64,000 bases of DNA from Selenomonadales bacterium 4137-cl (GTDB taxonomy: Bacteria > Bacillota > Negativicutes > Sporomusales > UBA7701). Where the stretch lies: the NCBI GenBank assembly GCA_032334055.1, contig JAUOZS010000001.1, positions 620,001 through 684,000 on the forward strand. The letters run 5' to 3'. Of this stretch, positions 34,265 through 43,996 are shown piece after piece; within the stretch, counting starts at the first letter, position 1; every line of letters begins with the position of its first letter. The notes beneath the pieces are model-generated. The model searched no databases, was not told where the DNA came from, and saw only the letters and a list, made by a program, of their open reading frames with translations. The translations under genes were made by a program, and so were the position numbers.

Positions 34265-34596
34265 CCACCGTAGCCCAGTGGATAGAAAGAGCCGCGCCGG
34301 TGGCTTACGGTCCTTTGGGATTAAAGCCGTGGGAATTTGGCCGCTTGACCTTCGGCGAGTTTTACGAGCTGGCGGAAGGCTATCATTGGCGAACCAAGCA
34401 GGAACAGATAATGGCAGCGGGTTTTGTGGCTTCCATCATTAATACCTGTACATCGCGCGACCTGAAGAAGACGGTTACGGTGGACATGCTTATTGGTCAG
34501 GAACCGAAAGAAAAGCAAGTAAAAACGAGAGATCAAGCTAGGAGAGTGTTTCGAAACCCCTGTATACTGTGGCCATTGAGTACCCATCATGGTTAA
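34261..34596 (+). pseudogene. Tail assembly chaperone, T frame, 3' end replaced by IS
   Basis: The frame continues from the -1 shift and reads VAQWIERAAPVAYGPLGLKP, FGRLTFGEFYELAEGYHW and MAAGFVASIINTCT, a GT-type chaperone domain. At codon 94-95 the sequence enters the IS, which supplies 17 foreign residues. Joining the flanks at one CTAG restores the frame, giving AEIKDLLSKVG and a TGA at 36372-36374, five bases before the tape measure start. Only the last 12 or so residues were lost, so partial function is possible. A GTG at 34261 could also start it independently. Confidence 0.8.
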
Positions 34597-36333
34597 AAAG
34601 GCGGCCCGTCACCTCAATTTAGGGATATGCCGGAAAGAATAACGTTTGATTCTATCCCCTATGGCCCTTACTGACCCACCAGGACCGCTGGGAGCCCGAC
34701 CGATGGGCAGACTTGGTCCCGGGTAAGTGTATAGAGCCGTTTGATATTCACCACTGCTGCGGTAAACGCGACCTGAAGGAGCGTTTTGGTTCTGCCTATA
34801 TATCTGGCTTGACGCATTCCTTTGCGAATCAGGTGCGCCACTTTTCGCTCCACCTTGGCCCGCTTCACGTACAGCGTTCGGAATTCTTCTGTGGCCATCT
34901 CGGCCAGAATCTCCCGCCGCCGCTCTTCCTGCGAATGCAGCTCAATCGTCTTTCCCTTGCCGTGACGGGTGCACTGGTCCCGGAACTTACAACGGTTGCA
35001 GGTCGCTTTGGGGAAAACAAACACATCAATGCCGCCCTTGCGATGCCGGACCGTGGCCGTGATTTCTCCCGCCGGACACCAGCAGATTCCTTGCCCAAAA
35101 TCGATGGTAAAGTCCTGTTTGCCAAACCGTTTCTTCGGGGCGTGAGCCCCTGGCAGCGGCGCCACCGGCGTTACTTGATGTTTAGCCATCTGATCGCGGG
35201 CTTCGAGTGTGCCGTACGCGGTATCCCCGAGCAGCTTGCCAGGCTTGACGAGGGTTCCCGCCAACAAGGGATCGACCGACTCGCCATCCGGCCGGTTTCC
35301 GGCAGTGATATCGATGCCGGTAATAAGTTCACTGGCTTCGTCCATGAGAATCTGGCTCTTATGGCCGTTGAACCTGCCGCTTGAGGTTTTGTGTCCGTGC
35401 CTCATGTCCGGGTCCGTTACCGAAAGAATGCGGTCAGGAGCCACGCCCTGTTTGAGATGGATACCGGTGTCATCGGTGACAATATCCTGCTCGGTGACAT
35501 TACCCAGGAGTTCCATGGCCGTCTTTTCGTCCGCCGTCAATTCGGCCCCCTTGAGCGCATCCAAGATGGCGCGACCGTCGCCGACCAACTGGCGGAGGAG
35601 CTGGGTTCTGGCTTCAGCATCATCCCACCGGATCTTCTCCTTGCCGTTTTGGCTGTAATCCAAGGACAAAGAAAGGGCGTTCAACCGGTCCCGTGCCGTA
35701 CCGCCGGCATGACTGCTTACGGCGAACATCTTCTGGATGGCCTTTTTAATTAAGGTGTAGGTGTCCTGGAGAGCGCCCGCTCCCAGCACCTGGGTGGAGT
35801 CAAGAATCTGCAGTCCCCGGTCCTTCAAGATCCCCGTTTCTTTGGCGAGGCGGACAAATCGTTCAAAAACCAGCTTCTGTTGCTTATTGAGCAGCAGCCG
35901 GGTACGAAACCGGCACAGGGCCGTATGGTCGAAGCCCGTTTCGTTCAGGCCCAGACCCAGCGCTTTTTTCCAGCGCAGGTCATAGCGGGCGCGCTGTTCC
36001 GCTTCCCGATCCGAAACGTTGTCATGATACATCAACAACAGCACTTTCGACAGCAGAGCCGGAGAAACCGAAGGCCGGCCAACGGCACTGTACAGGTCGG
36101 CAAAGTCTTCTTCCCGGATGAGGCGCTCGCCCCACCGGGCAAACAGTCCGTAAATGCTATCGGGATCGACCAGCGGACCATCCAGCCACGCTTCTAAATC
36201 CAATAAGCTGGTCTGTTTATCTTGGCTTCCTAACACGGCGTTCACCTCTACAGGTAAATTCGCCGTCAGGCCTTGATTTCCCTGGTTTCAAGGGAATCTC
36301 CGGTTTGATTTCAATGGGTTTTGCAACACACTC
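34542..36333 (-). mobile_element. IS1182-type insertion sequence with CTAG target duplication
   Basis: A 1792-base element bounded by 18-base inverted repeats (34542-34559 and 36316-36333, 15 of 18 positions matching) and flanked by direct CTAG copies (34538-34541 and 36334-36337). It holds one full-length transposase gene on the minus strand. It lies antisense to the tail operon inside the T-frame chaperone gene. Confidence 0.92.
34668..36245 (-). CDS. IS1182-family transposase
   Basis: A full-length 525-residue DDE transposase. The N-terminal DUF772-type domain (SVSPALLSKVLLLMYHDNVS, DREAEQRARYDLRWKKALG) is followed by the catalytic core: ILDSTQVLGAGALQDTY, TDDTGIHL, DPDMRHGHKTSSGRFNGHK, GDTAYGT. 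A zinc-like CxxC segment (ATCNRCKFRDQC) and HLIRKGMRQARYIGRTKTL close it. No frameshift is seen, so it may still be active. The ATG is near the right inverted repeat. Confidence 0.95.
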   Translation of the reverse strand: MNAVLGSQDKQTSLLDLEAWLDGPLVDPDSIYGLFARWGERLIREEDFADLYSAVGRPSVSPALLSKVLLLMYHDNVSDREAEQRARYDLRWKKALGLGLNETGFDHTALCRFRTRLLLNKQQKLVFERFVRLAKETGILKDRGLQILDSTQVLGAGALQDTYTLIKKAIQKMFAVSSHAGGTARDRLNALSLSLDYSQNGKEKIRWDDAEARTQLLRQLVGDGRAILDALKGAELTADEKTAMELLGNVTEQDIVTDDTGIHLKQGVAPDRILSVTDPDMRHGHKTSSGRFNGHKSQILMDEASELITGIDITAGNRPDGESVDPLLAGTLVKPGKLLGDTAYGTLEARDQMAKHQVTPVAPLPGAHAPKKRFGKQDFTIDFGQGICWCPAGEITATVRHRKGGIDVFVFPKATCNRCKFRDQCTRHGKGKTIELHSQEERRREILAEMATEEFRTLYVKRAKVERKVAHLIRKGMRQARYIGRTKTLLQVAFTAAVVNIKRLYTLTRDQVCPSVGLPAVLVGQ

Positions 36334-36378
36334 CTAGAGCAGAAATAAAAGATTTACTGTCGAAAGTGGGGTGAGACT

Positions 36379-39234
36379 ATGGCCGGGAATGCAGCAATGA
36401 CGATTTTTATCGGCGGAGATAACAGCGACTTCCTGAAAAAATGGGAGAGTACCAAGCGAGCTTTGCGCAAAGGACTTGGATCGGAAGCGATGGCGGCGTC
36501 AGAGGAAATTGCAACCGGCCTAGCCGCCGCTGCCGCAGCGCTCGCCGCTTTTGGCATTGCCAGCGTCAAGTTTTCCGGCGACATGGATGCCAGTCGCAAA
36601 GCCTTGACCACGTTGTTGGGAGATGCTAAGGCAGCGGAAAAAATGTTTTCGGATTTGGCAACCTTTGCTGCAGACACCCCGTTTGAACTACCGGGACTTC
36701 TCACTGCAACGAAAAAGCTCCTGGCTTTCGGTTTCGCAGGCCAGGACATCATTCCCATGCTGGCGGCAATCGGCGATGCGGCGGCTATGCTTGGCATCGG
36801 TCAGGAAGGCATTGACCGTCTGACCAACGCCATCGGGCAGATGCAGGCCAAAGGAAAAGTATCTGCTGAAGAAATGATGCAGCTGGCGGAAGCGGGGGTG
36901 CCGGCGTGGAAATTCCTGGCCGATGCCATAGGAAAGGATATTCCTACTGCCATGAAAATGGCCGAGCAAGGGACGATCGACAGCACGACCGCCATCAACG
37001 CTCTGCTGATGGGCATGCAGGCAAAGTTTGCCGGCGGTATGGAAGCGATGAGCAAAACTATCCCCGGACTTGCTTCGACCATCAAAGACAATGTCAAAAT
37101 GGTGATGGTAGAGATCGGCGACAGCATATCTAAAAGCCTGAACATCCCAGAAAAAATGCAAGCGGTTGCTGATTGGCTGTCTCAGTTTGCCGCGGCGGTA
37201 AAAACACTTGGCCTTAAGGAAGCCCTGCAGGGTATGATACCGCCGGAAGCAATCGCGGCGGTTTTTGTTTTATCCGGGGCGCTTTTGGGCGCGGCCATTC
37301 CGGCGATGGTGGCCTTTGGCATTTCCGTATGGACGGCGCTGGCCCCTCTCTTGACATTCATCGCTATCGGGGCGGCAGTGGGGCTGTTGGCGTATGAGAT
37401 ATGGGTAAACTGGGAGCCGCTGTCCGAGATGTTCGGCACTCTTTGGAACACCATTACTGAAATATTTACGGATGCCTGGAACAAGATAAGCACCGGCATC
37501 ACACAAGCGGCCAATACCATTGCGGAAACCTGGAACGCGGTGCTGAATTTTACCACTGATATCTGGAACAGTATAGTGGAAGCAATAGACAAAGCCTGGA
37601 ACTGGATTACTGGCGCTGTCAGCGATTCTGTTGGCGCAATTGCCGATTTTGTCGGCAAGGGCTGGACTGCGGTGGGGGAAGTTACCGCCGGAATCTGGAA
37701 CAGCATTGTGGACTATATCGACAGCGCCTGGGCAGGCATTAAAGAAGTCGTGGCCCAGGGGATTAACTGGATTGCGGATAAATTAAGCCCATTAAAAAAC
37801 TTTTTCGCCCAGTTCATTCCAGACTCTGTAGGCGTTTGGTTTGACAAAATATCAGACAGCATAGGCAAAATCGGCGCGGCGGCAGGAAAGCTGAGTTTTG
37901 GCTTTACCCGCAAGGATATTTCTGCCCTGCTTCCTGAGATGACAAAGCCTAATACTAAATTCACAGGCCTGACTAACGCTGCTCCAGGAACCGCTTCTCC
38001 AACCACGGGCGGCGGAGCCGATAAGGAGTACGAAAAGCTGCAGAAAAAAGCGGAGCAGGCGAGCAAGGCGATTGAAAAGGAATGGCTACAGCTTACCGCA
38101 ACCCAAATGGATGCTCTTGAGGCCTGGTTTGCCGATGAAATGGACACCTTGAACGAATCCAAGGAAGCCAATGAAAACTATGAGCGGGATGTTCTGCGGC
38201 TTAAAGAGATTTATGCCGACAAAAAGAAGAAAATTTTGCAGGACGAGCAAAAGGAAAACAACCGGATTGCCGACCAGGCGGCGGATTTAGCCAAAAGTCT
38301 GCGCGATAAACTTGGCGGTCTTGGCTTATCGGGTGTCGACAAACAGAAGTTTGATATAGAAACCGACGCGACGCGGCAAATTGATGACGTTCAGAAAAAA
38401 TACAGGGAGCTTGCCCTGGAGTATTCCGCTGGCACAGCCGCCCAGCAGGAGCAGTTTCGCAAAGCCTGGGAAGCCAACGGAATACAGTTCACTATTACGG
38501 AAACAGGAATGGTGGATTTCAGCCGCCAGGCAGCTGCTGAACAGGTCGCCATTGAGGCGGAGAAAAACCAGAAAATCAAAGACCTGCACTATGAACGCGT
38601 CAAATTCCAGGAGGGATTGGACCGGGCGCGCGAAGACGGCGATCTGGCCCGTTTTCAGGAACTCTTGGGTAAAGAAGAAGCCCTGCAGGAGCGGGACTTG
38701 TCCGGGCGGCAGCAGATGATCGATTCCTATTATAAAATCTGGCAGGAAGCGCACCGGACCTCCATGTCGTATATGGCGGAGCTTACTGACGGCTTGTACA
38801 GTGGCTTTTCGACTTTCTTTTCCGATGTCCTCTCCGGCACAAAGTCAATCGGCGACGCTTTTCAAGATTTGGGCAAAAGCGTGCTGAAAATGATCAACGA
38901 CATGATTGCCAAGTGGCTTGCCTCCAGAATTATGATGGGGCTGCTTGGTAGTGACTTTGGGAGTAGCTTTCCCACCTTTGCGGCTGGCGGCAATTACCCC
39001 GGAGGCTATGCGCTTGTGGGTGAAAAAGGGCCGGAGCTTATCAACTTCAACCGCGGCGGCTATGTCTACAACGCGCAGGACACCAAGCGGCTTTTGCAAA
39101 GCGGCGATACCTATCATCAAATCAGCGTGCCGGTGAGTGTTGCCGGTGAAGAAAATCCGAAGCTTGCCGGACGGCTTCGCTCTGAAATCACCGAACTGGT
39201 GCAGCGCATCATCTATGAGGAGGCGAGGGCATGA
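36379..39234 (+). CDS. Tape measure protein
   Basis: A 951-residue tape measure protein. The N-terminal tape measure domain (about 35-230) has LAAFGIASVKFSGDMDASRK, FELPGLLTATKKLLAFGFAG and EEMMQLAEAGVPAWKFLADA. Hydrophobic segments around 290-340 may insert in the host membrane. Trp-rich repeats of the IWNSIV type (WNTITEIF, WNAVLNFT, IWNSIVEAI, IWNSIVDYI) lie at about 355-455. A long coiled coil (550-770) and a C-terminal tail with KGPELINFNRGGYVYNA complete it. Its length sets tail length (about 140 nm at 0.15 nm per residue, an estimate). The C-terminus overlaps the next gene by 4 bases. Confidence 0.93.
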   Translation: MAGNAAMTIFIGGDNSDFLKKWESTKRALRKGLGSEAMAASEEIATGLAAAAAALAAFGIASVKFSGDMDASRKALTTLLGDAKAAEKMFSDLATFAADTPFELPGLLTATKKLLAFGFAGQDIIPMLAAIGDAAAMLGIGQEGIDRLTNAIGQMQAKGKVSAEEMMQLAEAGVPAWKFLADAIGKDIPTAMKMAEQGTIDSTTAINALLMGMQAKFAGGMEAMSKTIPGLASTIKDNVKMVMVEIGDSISKSLNIPEKMQAVADWLSQFAAAVKTLGLKEALQGMIPPEAIAAVFVLSGALLGAAIPAMVAFGISVWTALAPLLTFIAIGAAVGLLAYEIWVNWEPLSEMFGTLWNTITEIFTDAWNKISTGITQAANTIAETWNAVLNFTTDIWNSIVEAIDKAWNWITGAVSDSVGAIADFVGKGWTAVGEVTAGIWNSIVDYIDSAWAGIKEVVAQGINWIADKLSPLKNFFAQFIPDSVGVWFDKISDSIGKIGAAAGKLSFGFTRKDISALLPEMTKPNTKFTGLTNAAPGTASPTTGGGADKEYEKLQKKAEQASKAIEKEWLQLTATQMDALEAWFADEMDTLNESKEANENYERDVLRLKEIYADKKKKILQDEQKENNRIADQAADLAKSLRDKLGGLGLSGVDKQKFDIETDATRQIDDVQKKYRELALEYSAGTAAQQEQFRKAWEANGIQFTITETGMVDFSRQAAAEQVAIEAEKNQKIKDLHYERVKFQEGLDRAREDGDLARFQELLGKEEALQERDLSGRQQMIDSYYKIWQEAHRTSMSYMAELTDGLYSGFSTFFSDVLSGTKSIGDAFQDLGKSVLKMINDMIAKWLASRIMMGLLGSDFGSSFPTFAAGGNYPGGYALVGEKGPELINFNRGGYVYNAQDTKRLLQSGDTYHQISVPVSVAGEENPKLAGRLRSEITELVQRIIYEEARA

Positions 39235-39593
39235 TTATCGGTGGCATCACCTTGCCGGAGCAGTATACGCCGCTAGACTGCACTAAACCGAGAGCGACGA
39301 GAACGACCGCCGTGGTTAGCACCTACGGCGGCGTTGCTGTTTTTGACTGGGGCAGCATCCTTGCCGGCAAAGAAATCAAGCTGACCTGGAAGTCTATGAC
39401 GGTAGCCCTGTTTGAAACGCTGGACGCTTTGTACCAGGCGGGGAATGCGATAGTGTGGGACAGCAGCATAGGCGGCAGAGTCTACCATGTGAAAATCACC
39501 GTCTTCGACGGTTCGCTGCTCTTTGACAAGAACAACGAATACATGCTGAATGTCGCCATGACCCTGATTATCTTAGACGAGGTGGTGACGTAA
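39231..39593 (+). CDS. Small tail/baseplate protein (120 aa)
   Basis: A 120-residue beta-rich protein (MIIGGITLPEQYTPLDCTKP, VAVFDWGSILAGKEIKLTWK, MLNVAMTLIILDEVVT). It lies between the tape measure and the large tail tip protein, where a distal tail or tail-tube-like protein is expected. The sequence is too short for the Dit family, so a tube-like baseplate ring component is more likely. Both ends overlap neighbours by 1-4 bases. Confidence 0.65.
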   Translation: MIIGGITLPEQYTPLDCTKPRATRTTAVVSTYGGVAVFDWGSILAGKEIKLTWKSMTVALFETLDALYQAGNAIVWDSSIGGRVYHVKITVFDGSLLFDKNNEYMLNVAMTLIILDEVVT

Positions 39594-42500
39594 TGGCCAA
39601 TGTGTTAAGCGCTGCGCTGCTCGCCGCCCAGGATAACGCAAACCGTTATCCCCTTGTGGAGATCAAAGCGGGGCAGTTTGCCGAAGATCTGCCGCTGGCC
39701 GGCCAGCGTCTGAACACAGAGACGCTGGATCAGACCGGCGCCGCGAGCCTCCTTCATTCCAGCGGCCGGCTGGTCGCTGCCTATACGCAGGATGAATTTG
39801 ACAATATTAATTATCCGGCAAGGTCGGTCAAGCTGGTCTATACCGATCCTCAGCGGGTGGAGTTCCGCTATGCGGACTTGTTTTCAACGACCGGAAGCGG
39901 GAAGTTCTGCGATCTGTCACTGACGGAGATGGCGGACGGCAACTTGGCTCTGGTCTATGTATTACTGGACAGCAGTGGAAAGTATAACCTGAAGGCCGCT
40001 GCTTTTGCTTATGACGGTTCTGGCGTTACTCAGTATAGCATCAAGGCGGCGCAGACGCTGCCCATTTATTCGCCGTCCATTTGCAGGGCGGGAGCAGGCT
40101 ACCTAGTGACTTACATCCAGGATATCGCCATATCGGCGACGCGAAGCGGGGCCTATACCGGAACAAATGACAGCACAATTTATATTGAGGTTACAGCGGA
40201 CGGCACGCAAACAACGGCGAAATTCAAATGGAAAAAAGGCGAGGGTTCCTGGTCAAGCGAGATTACCATGACCGGGACAGCCCAGGCCATCACGGAAGGA
40301 ACGAGCATCACCTTTGCCGCTGGCACCTATTGGACGGGGCAGAAGTTCTGGTATACGGTGGCGGCGGCCAGATTTGCTGTCGGCACAATCACTGTGGAAG
40401 GAATGCCGCTGGACGGCGATACTGTTGTGATTGGCGACAAGACCTATACCTGGCGCACGACGCTATCCACGCCGGCTGTTGCCAACGAGGTCAAAATCGA
40501 CACGCTGGGCCGCGAGATCTGCGCCGAGAACCTACGGTGCGCCGTTACGGCGGGAACCTATGAAGGAACAGGCGAAGGGGTGCGCTACGGCACCGGAACC
40601 GTTGCCAGCACCAAGGCGAGCGCGGCCAGAAATGACAGAACACTCACGCTCACGGCACTGACAGCGGGAACGGCAGGAAACATCCTGACCTTGACCGTTG
40701 ACGGAACGCGGCTGAAGAAGACCGCTTTCAGCGGCGGAGCGGCTTCAGTGGTGGGGACGCTGTACTGGACACCCGGGAGCAAGCTTTATAAGACAACGAC
40801 TCCCGCACTAAGCGGCAGCTGGAGCACGGCTGCGGAGCCTGCGATATCCGGCGTTCTGGCGAGCCGGAAGAAGCTCGACACCTGCCTGTTTCGGCAGGCG
40901 GACGGGACCATTTGGCTGTTCTTCACCTACATGAGCGCCGGGGATACGGACGCAACGGCCGTCTATAACCTTTATTACAGTAAAAGCAGCGATGACGGGG
41001 CAACCTGGAGTGCTGCGGTCAGTCTGACCAGCTTTAACGCTCCCTCGGAAATCGCAAGACGGCCGGCCGCGGTGCAAAAACTAGCGACGGAAATCGTGCT
41101 GGCATATGATTCCGTCAGAACCTCGCTCACCATGGACAAATCCAGTCCCTACTGGACGGATGAGAGCAGCCAGGCCATAAAATACCTGTATTTTAATCCC
41201 TCTACGCGCAAGCTGTATGCCGTGTACGGCAATACCTCCACAGGCACCAAATACATCTATGGCATCGTGCGAATCGACGTGGATACTTGGGCGATTGACC
41301 GTTTCTGGAACGGGAATACTGTGCCGGCCATCCCGCAGTTTTTCCGGGAAAATCATGTTTTCTATTGTCATGGCAGCGGCACTGTTTTGGCTATGCTGGC
41401 GCAGGATGCGCAGATTCTGGTGCTGGATGATTCCGCCAACAGCATGCGAATACTGTCGCTGGAGGACAACAGCAGCTATGGCCTTACGCAAAATGTGGCC
41501 AATGTTCCTTGGAGCAGCACTTATCATTGGGAATGTCTGGCCGGGGTCCAGGTTGATTCGGATACGAATACACTGTACTTCGGCTTTATGAAAACGGGCA
41601 ACAGCTGCACAGCCCAAATACTGACGCTCGATTATACGCAGGCTGCTCCGTCATGCACTGTCTTTACGACTTTTACGACCGACATTTTCAGCGCAACTAT
41701 TCCGGATACTATCGATACTATGGCAGACAGCATGGTGCTCGATAAGGCAAACGGGTATCTGATCTATTGCACAAAAGGAATTGCCGGCGGTCTTTCGTGG
41801 GGTGGCAGCATCCGGGTTTTTCTGCTGAACGGCGGGGGCTTGTACCGACACTACTACTATCAGGACAGCATGACCAATTTCCCGTATTTCGGGGCAGTCA
41901 ATCCGGTAATTGTCGGTGGCAAGCTTTATGCTGGGCAGTGGCTCTATACAACAAGTTACGGACAGTCAAACTACTGGGGTGTCGTATCGGTCGACCTGGC
42001 GATCGGAGCGGTAAAGTGGTATCTGCCGTCCGGGATTATCGCAGGCGGTCCGCAGGATGCCCAGTTTAGGAGTCTTACGGCGACCCAAACGGGGAATATT
42101 GTAGTGTCTTGTAAGGCTGGCGTGGCCTTGCTGGACACGCAAACCGAAACGTGGAGCTTGATCAACAACACGACTACGCCGGGAGTATTTCCTACAGGCA
42201 TCAGTGAATTCAGCGGTTCAAGCGTTGCCTATGATGCCGGCAATGAATTGATATTTATGGGCGTAACCAATCCATCAAATCAGTTTGCGGGTGTAGTTGC
42301 TTTTCCGGCGGCCGGGAAAATTGAGCAAACCCAGTATTTTGACGCGCTGTATTCCGGTGGGGTGTGGAATTTTGGAACGGCGGCTCCACTGGTAAAGGGC
42401 AGTCGTGACTATTCCGCCGCTCTTGCGGTAGATCCAGCTACCAGCGGTCTATATGCCTTTTGGACCCGCTGGAACAGCAGCTCAGGAGAACAGCTATATT

Positions 42501-43996
42501 GGGACAAGGAAGCCGGAATGCTTGACTTGTCCGTCGGGCTGGTGCGGGGTCAGGCGATTGAGCAGACAAGGAGCATGGACGGGCAACCGGGCAAACTGAC
42601 TTTCGCGCTGGACAAAGGCCACTTGTACGATCCCCACAATCAGGCTTCCTTATTGTCGCGTTATCTGAAGAAGGGGAAGAAAATCACCCTGCGTTGGGGC
42701 GAGAAAATCGGTGGCGTGGATTACTGGCAGGAAGGGACCAGCGTGTATGTGCTGACAGGAGTTAAGCTGTCGTATAAGCGCGGGAGCTACCCGGTCATCT
42801 CCGTTGAGTGTGAAGACAGGAGAACGCTGTGGGAAAACTTAGGCATTGTCGCTAGTGTGTATTACAGCGGGATTACGCCTGATGCGGCCTTGAGCGATCT
42901 TTTGCAGAGCTATGCGGGGATTGCTCAGACAGAAATGGATCTAAGCGCCATGAGCAGTGAAGAAGTATTGTACTACCAATGGCTGGATACGACCATCAAA
43001 GCGGCGGTGGAGAGCATCACCAACCGCTATGGCTACTTTATGGATGTTTCGCTGGCGGACGATACCGTCCGAGCGCGGCGCATTGCCAAGAATAACCCCA
43101 TCGATCATGTCTACGGTTCAGTAGCCAATCTGCTGGAGTTTTCGCCTGATGACAGCTACAGCAACCTGACGAATCGGGTTACCGTCACCGGTGAGGGACG
43201 CACTTCCCTTGATGTGGAAACGGCTGAGGAAAGCATCGGCAGTGAATCCGGGACGCTTGGCTTTTTCCAGCATAAGCAGGTTCACCGGATTTACTACAGC
43301 GACGACCATCAAAAGAGAGCGGTGCGGCCGAGACTTGAGATCACACAGAATGTGTCGTCCATCGGTTTTAAGATGGGTGGTCAGATGAGGCAGTGGATAT
43401 CGGCGGTTGACCCAGAAGGGCATTGGGTGGAGGTAACCTCGGAGGGGCCGAACCTGATGCCGGTGCTGATAGCGGCTATCGCCTTATTTGTGCTGGGCAA
43501 AAGCCAGCCGCCCGCTGTGGGTACGATCAGTGAACCGGCGGAAAGCAAGCGGGGGAGCTGGATGAAGGATGCCGGACTCTATATCGCTCTCCAGTGCTTG
43601 GCGGCTGTCGGAAACTATGCTTTTACCATACATGCCTGCCCGATAGGCGAGACCTACCAGACCTTCGAAGCGTCCGCCAACGACACGGAACTGCAGAATG
43701 ACCTGCGGGGAACGGTCATTGAAACCCGTATCGATGATCCGCTGGTTTATGACGCCAGCCAAGCGCAGCAGGTGGCACAGCGGGAACTGTGGATTCTGCA
43801 GGCGCAGCGCCGGCGGGTAAAATTCTCTAAAACAGCCCATCTGCAGGATGACGCCGGGGACACCTTGCAGGTTCCTCATCCGTATACCGTCGCGCCGCTC
43901 AAACTGTTTGTGACCAATCTGACCAGGAGGATGGCCATTCCCGGCGGCAGCGGAAGCGGCGAATATACGGACAGCATCGAGGGGTGGGTGCTATGA
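39593..43996 (+). CDS. Large tail tip/receptor-binding protein
   Basis: A 1467-residue tail protein. After a short N-terminal part come a structural domain (about 175-390), a beta-propeller-like region with a BNR/Asp-box SSDDGATWS (about 462-470), many aromatic repeats (to about 980), and a C-terminal baseplate part (LDKGHLYDPHNQASLLSRYL, VYVLTGVKLSYKRGSYPVIS, AAVESITNRYGYFMDVSLAD, VTVTGEGRTSL). The C-terminal part resembles the hub of a Tal-like protein; the propeller suggests glycan binding. A hydrophobic stretch (PVLIAAIALFVLG) is present. It is probably the main host-contact protein. Confidence 0.8.
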   Translation: MANVLSAALLAAQDNANRYPLVEIKAGQFAEDLPLAGQRLNTETLDQTGAASLLHSSGRLVAAYTQDEFDNINYPARSVKLVYTDPQRVEFRYADLFSTTGSGKFCDLSLTEMADGNLALVYVLLDSSGKYNLKAAAFAYDGSGVTQYSIKAAQTLPIYSPSICRAGAGYLVTYIQDIAISATRSGAYTGTNDSTIYIEVTADGTQTTAKFKWKKGEGSWSSEITMTGTAQAITEGTSITFAAGTYWTGQKFWYTVAAARFAVGTITVEGMPLDGDTVVIGDKTYTWRTTLSTPAVANEVKIDTLGREICAENLRCAVTAGTYEGTGEGVRYGTGTVASTKASAARNDRTLTLTALTAGTAGNILTLTVDGTRLKKTAFSGGAASVVGTLYWTPGSKLYKTTTPALSGSWSTAAEPAISGVLASRKKLDTCLFRQADGTIWLFFTYMSAGDTDATAVYNLYYSKSSDDGATWSAAVSLTSFNAPSEIARRPAAVQKLATEIVLAYDSVRTSLTMDKSSPYWTDESSQAIKYLYFNPSTRKLYAVYGNTSTGTKYIYGIVRIDVDTWAIDRFWNGNTVPAIPQFFRENHVFYCHGSGTVLAMLAQDAQILVLDDSANSMRILSLEDNSSYGLTQNVANVPWSSTYHWECLAGVQVDSDTNTLYFGFMKTGNSCTAQILTLDYTQAAPSCTVFTTFTTDIFSATIPDTIDTMADSMVLDKANGYLIYCTKGIAGGLSWGGSIRVFLLNGGGLYRHYYYQDSMTNFPYFGAVNPVIVGGKLYAGQWLYTTSYGQSNYWGVVSVDLAIGAVKWYLPSGIIAGGPQDAQFRSLTATQTGNIVVSCKAGVALLDTQTETWSLINNTTTPGVFPTGISEFSGSSVAYDAGNELIFMGVTNPSNQFAGVVAFPAAGKIEQTQYFDALYSGGVWNFGTAAPLVKGSRDYSAALAVDPATSGLYAFWTRWNSSSGEQLYWDKEAGMLDLSVGLVRGQAIEQTRSMDGQPGKLTFALDKGHLYDPHNQASLLSRYLKKGKKITLRWGEKIGGVDYWQEGTSVYVLTGVKLSYKRGSYPVISVECEDRRTLWENLGIVASVYYSGITPDAALSDLLQSYAGIAQTEMDLSAMSSEEVLYYQWLDTTIKAAVESITNRYGYFMDVSLADDTVRARRIAKNNPIDHVYGSVANLLEFSPDDSYSNLTNRVTVTGEGRTSLDVETAEESIGSESGTLGFFQHKQVHRIYYSDDHQKRAVRPRLEITQNVSSIGFKMGGQMRQWISAVDPEGHWVEVTSEGPNLMPVLIAAIALFVLGKSQPPAVGTISEPAESKRGSWMKDAGLYIALQCLAAVGNYAFTIHACPIGETYQTFEASANDTELQNDLRGTVIETRIDDPLVYDASQAQQVAQRELWILQAQRRRVKFSKTAHLQDDAGDTLQVPHPYTVAPLKLFVTNLTRRMAIPGGSGSGEYTDSIEGWVL

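Noticed and set aside
34713..35384. 223-codon plus-strand ORF inside the IS
   Set aside because: Antisense to the intact transposase; no domain and no ribosome site.
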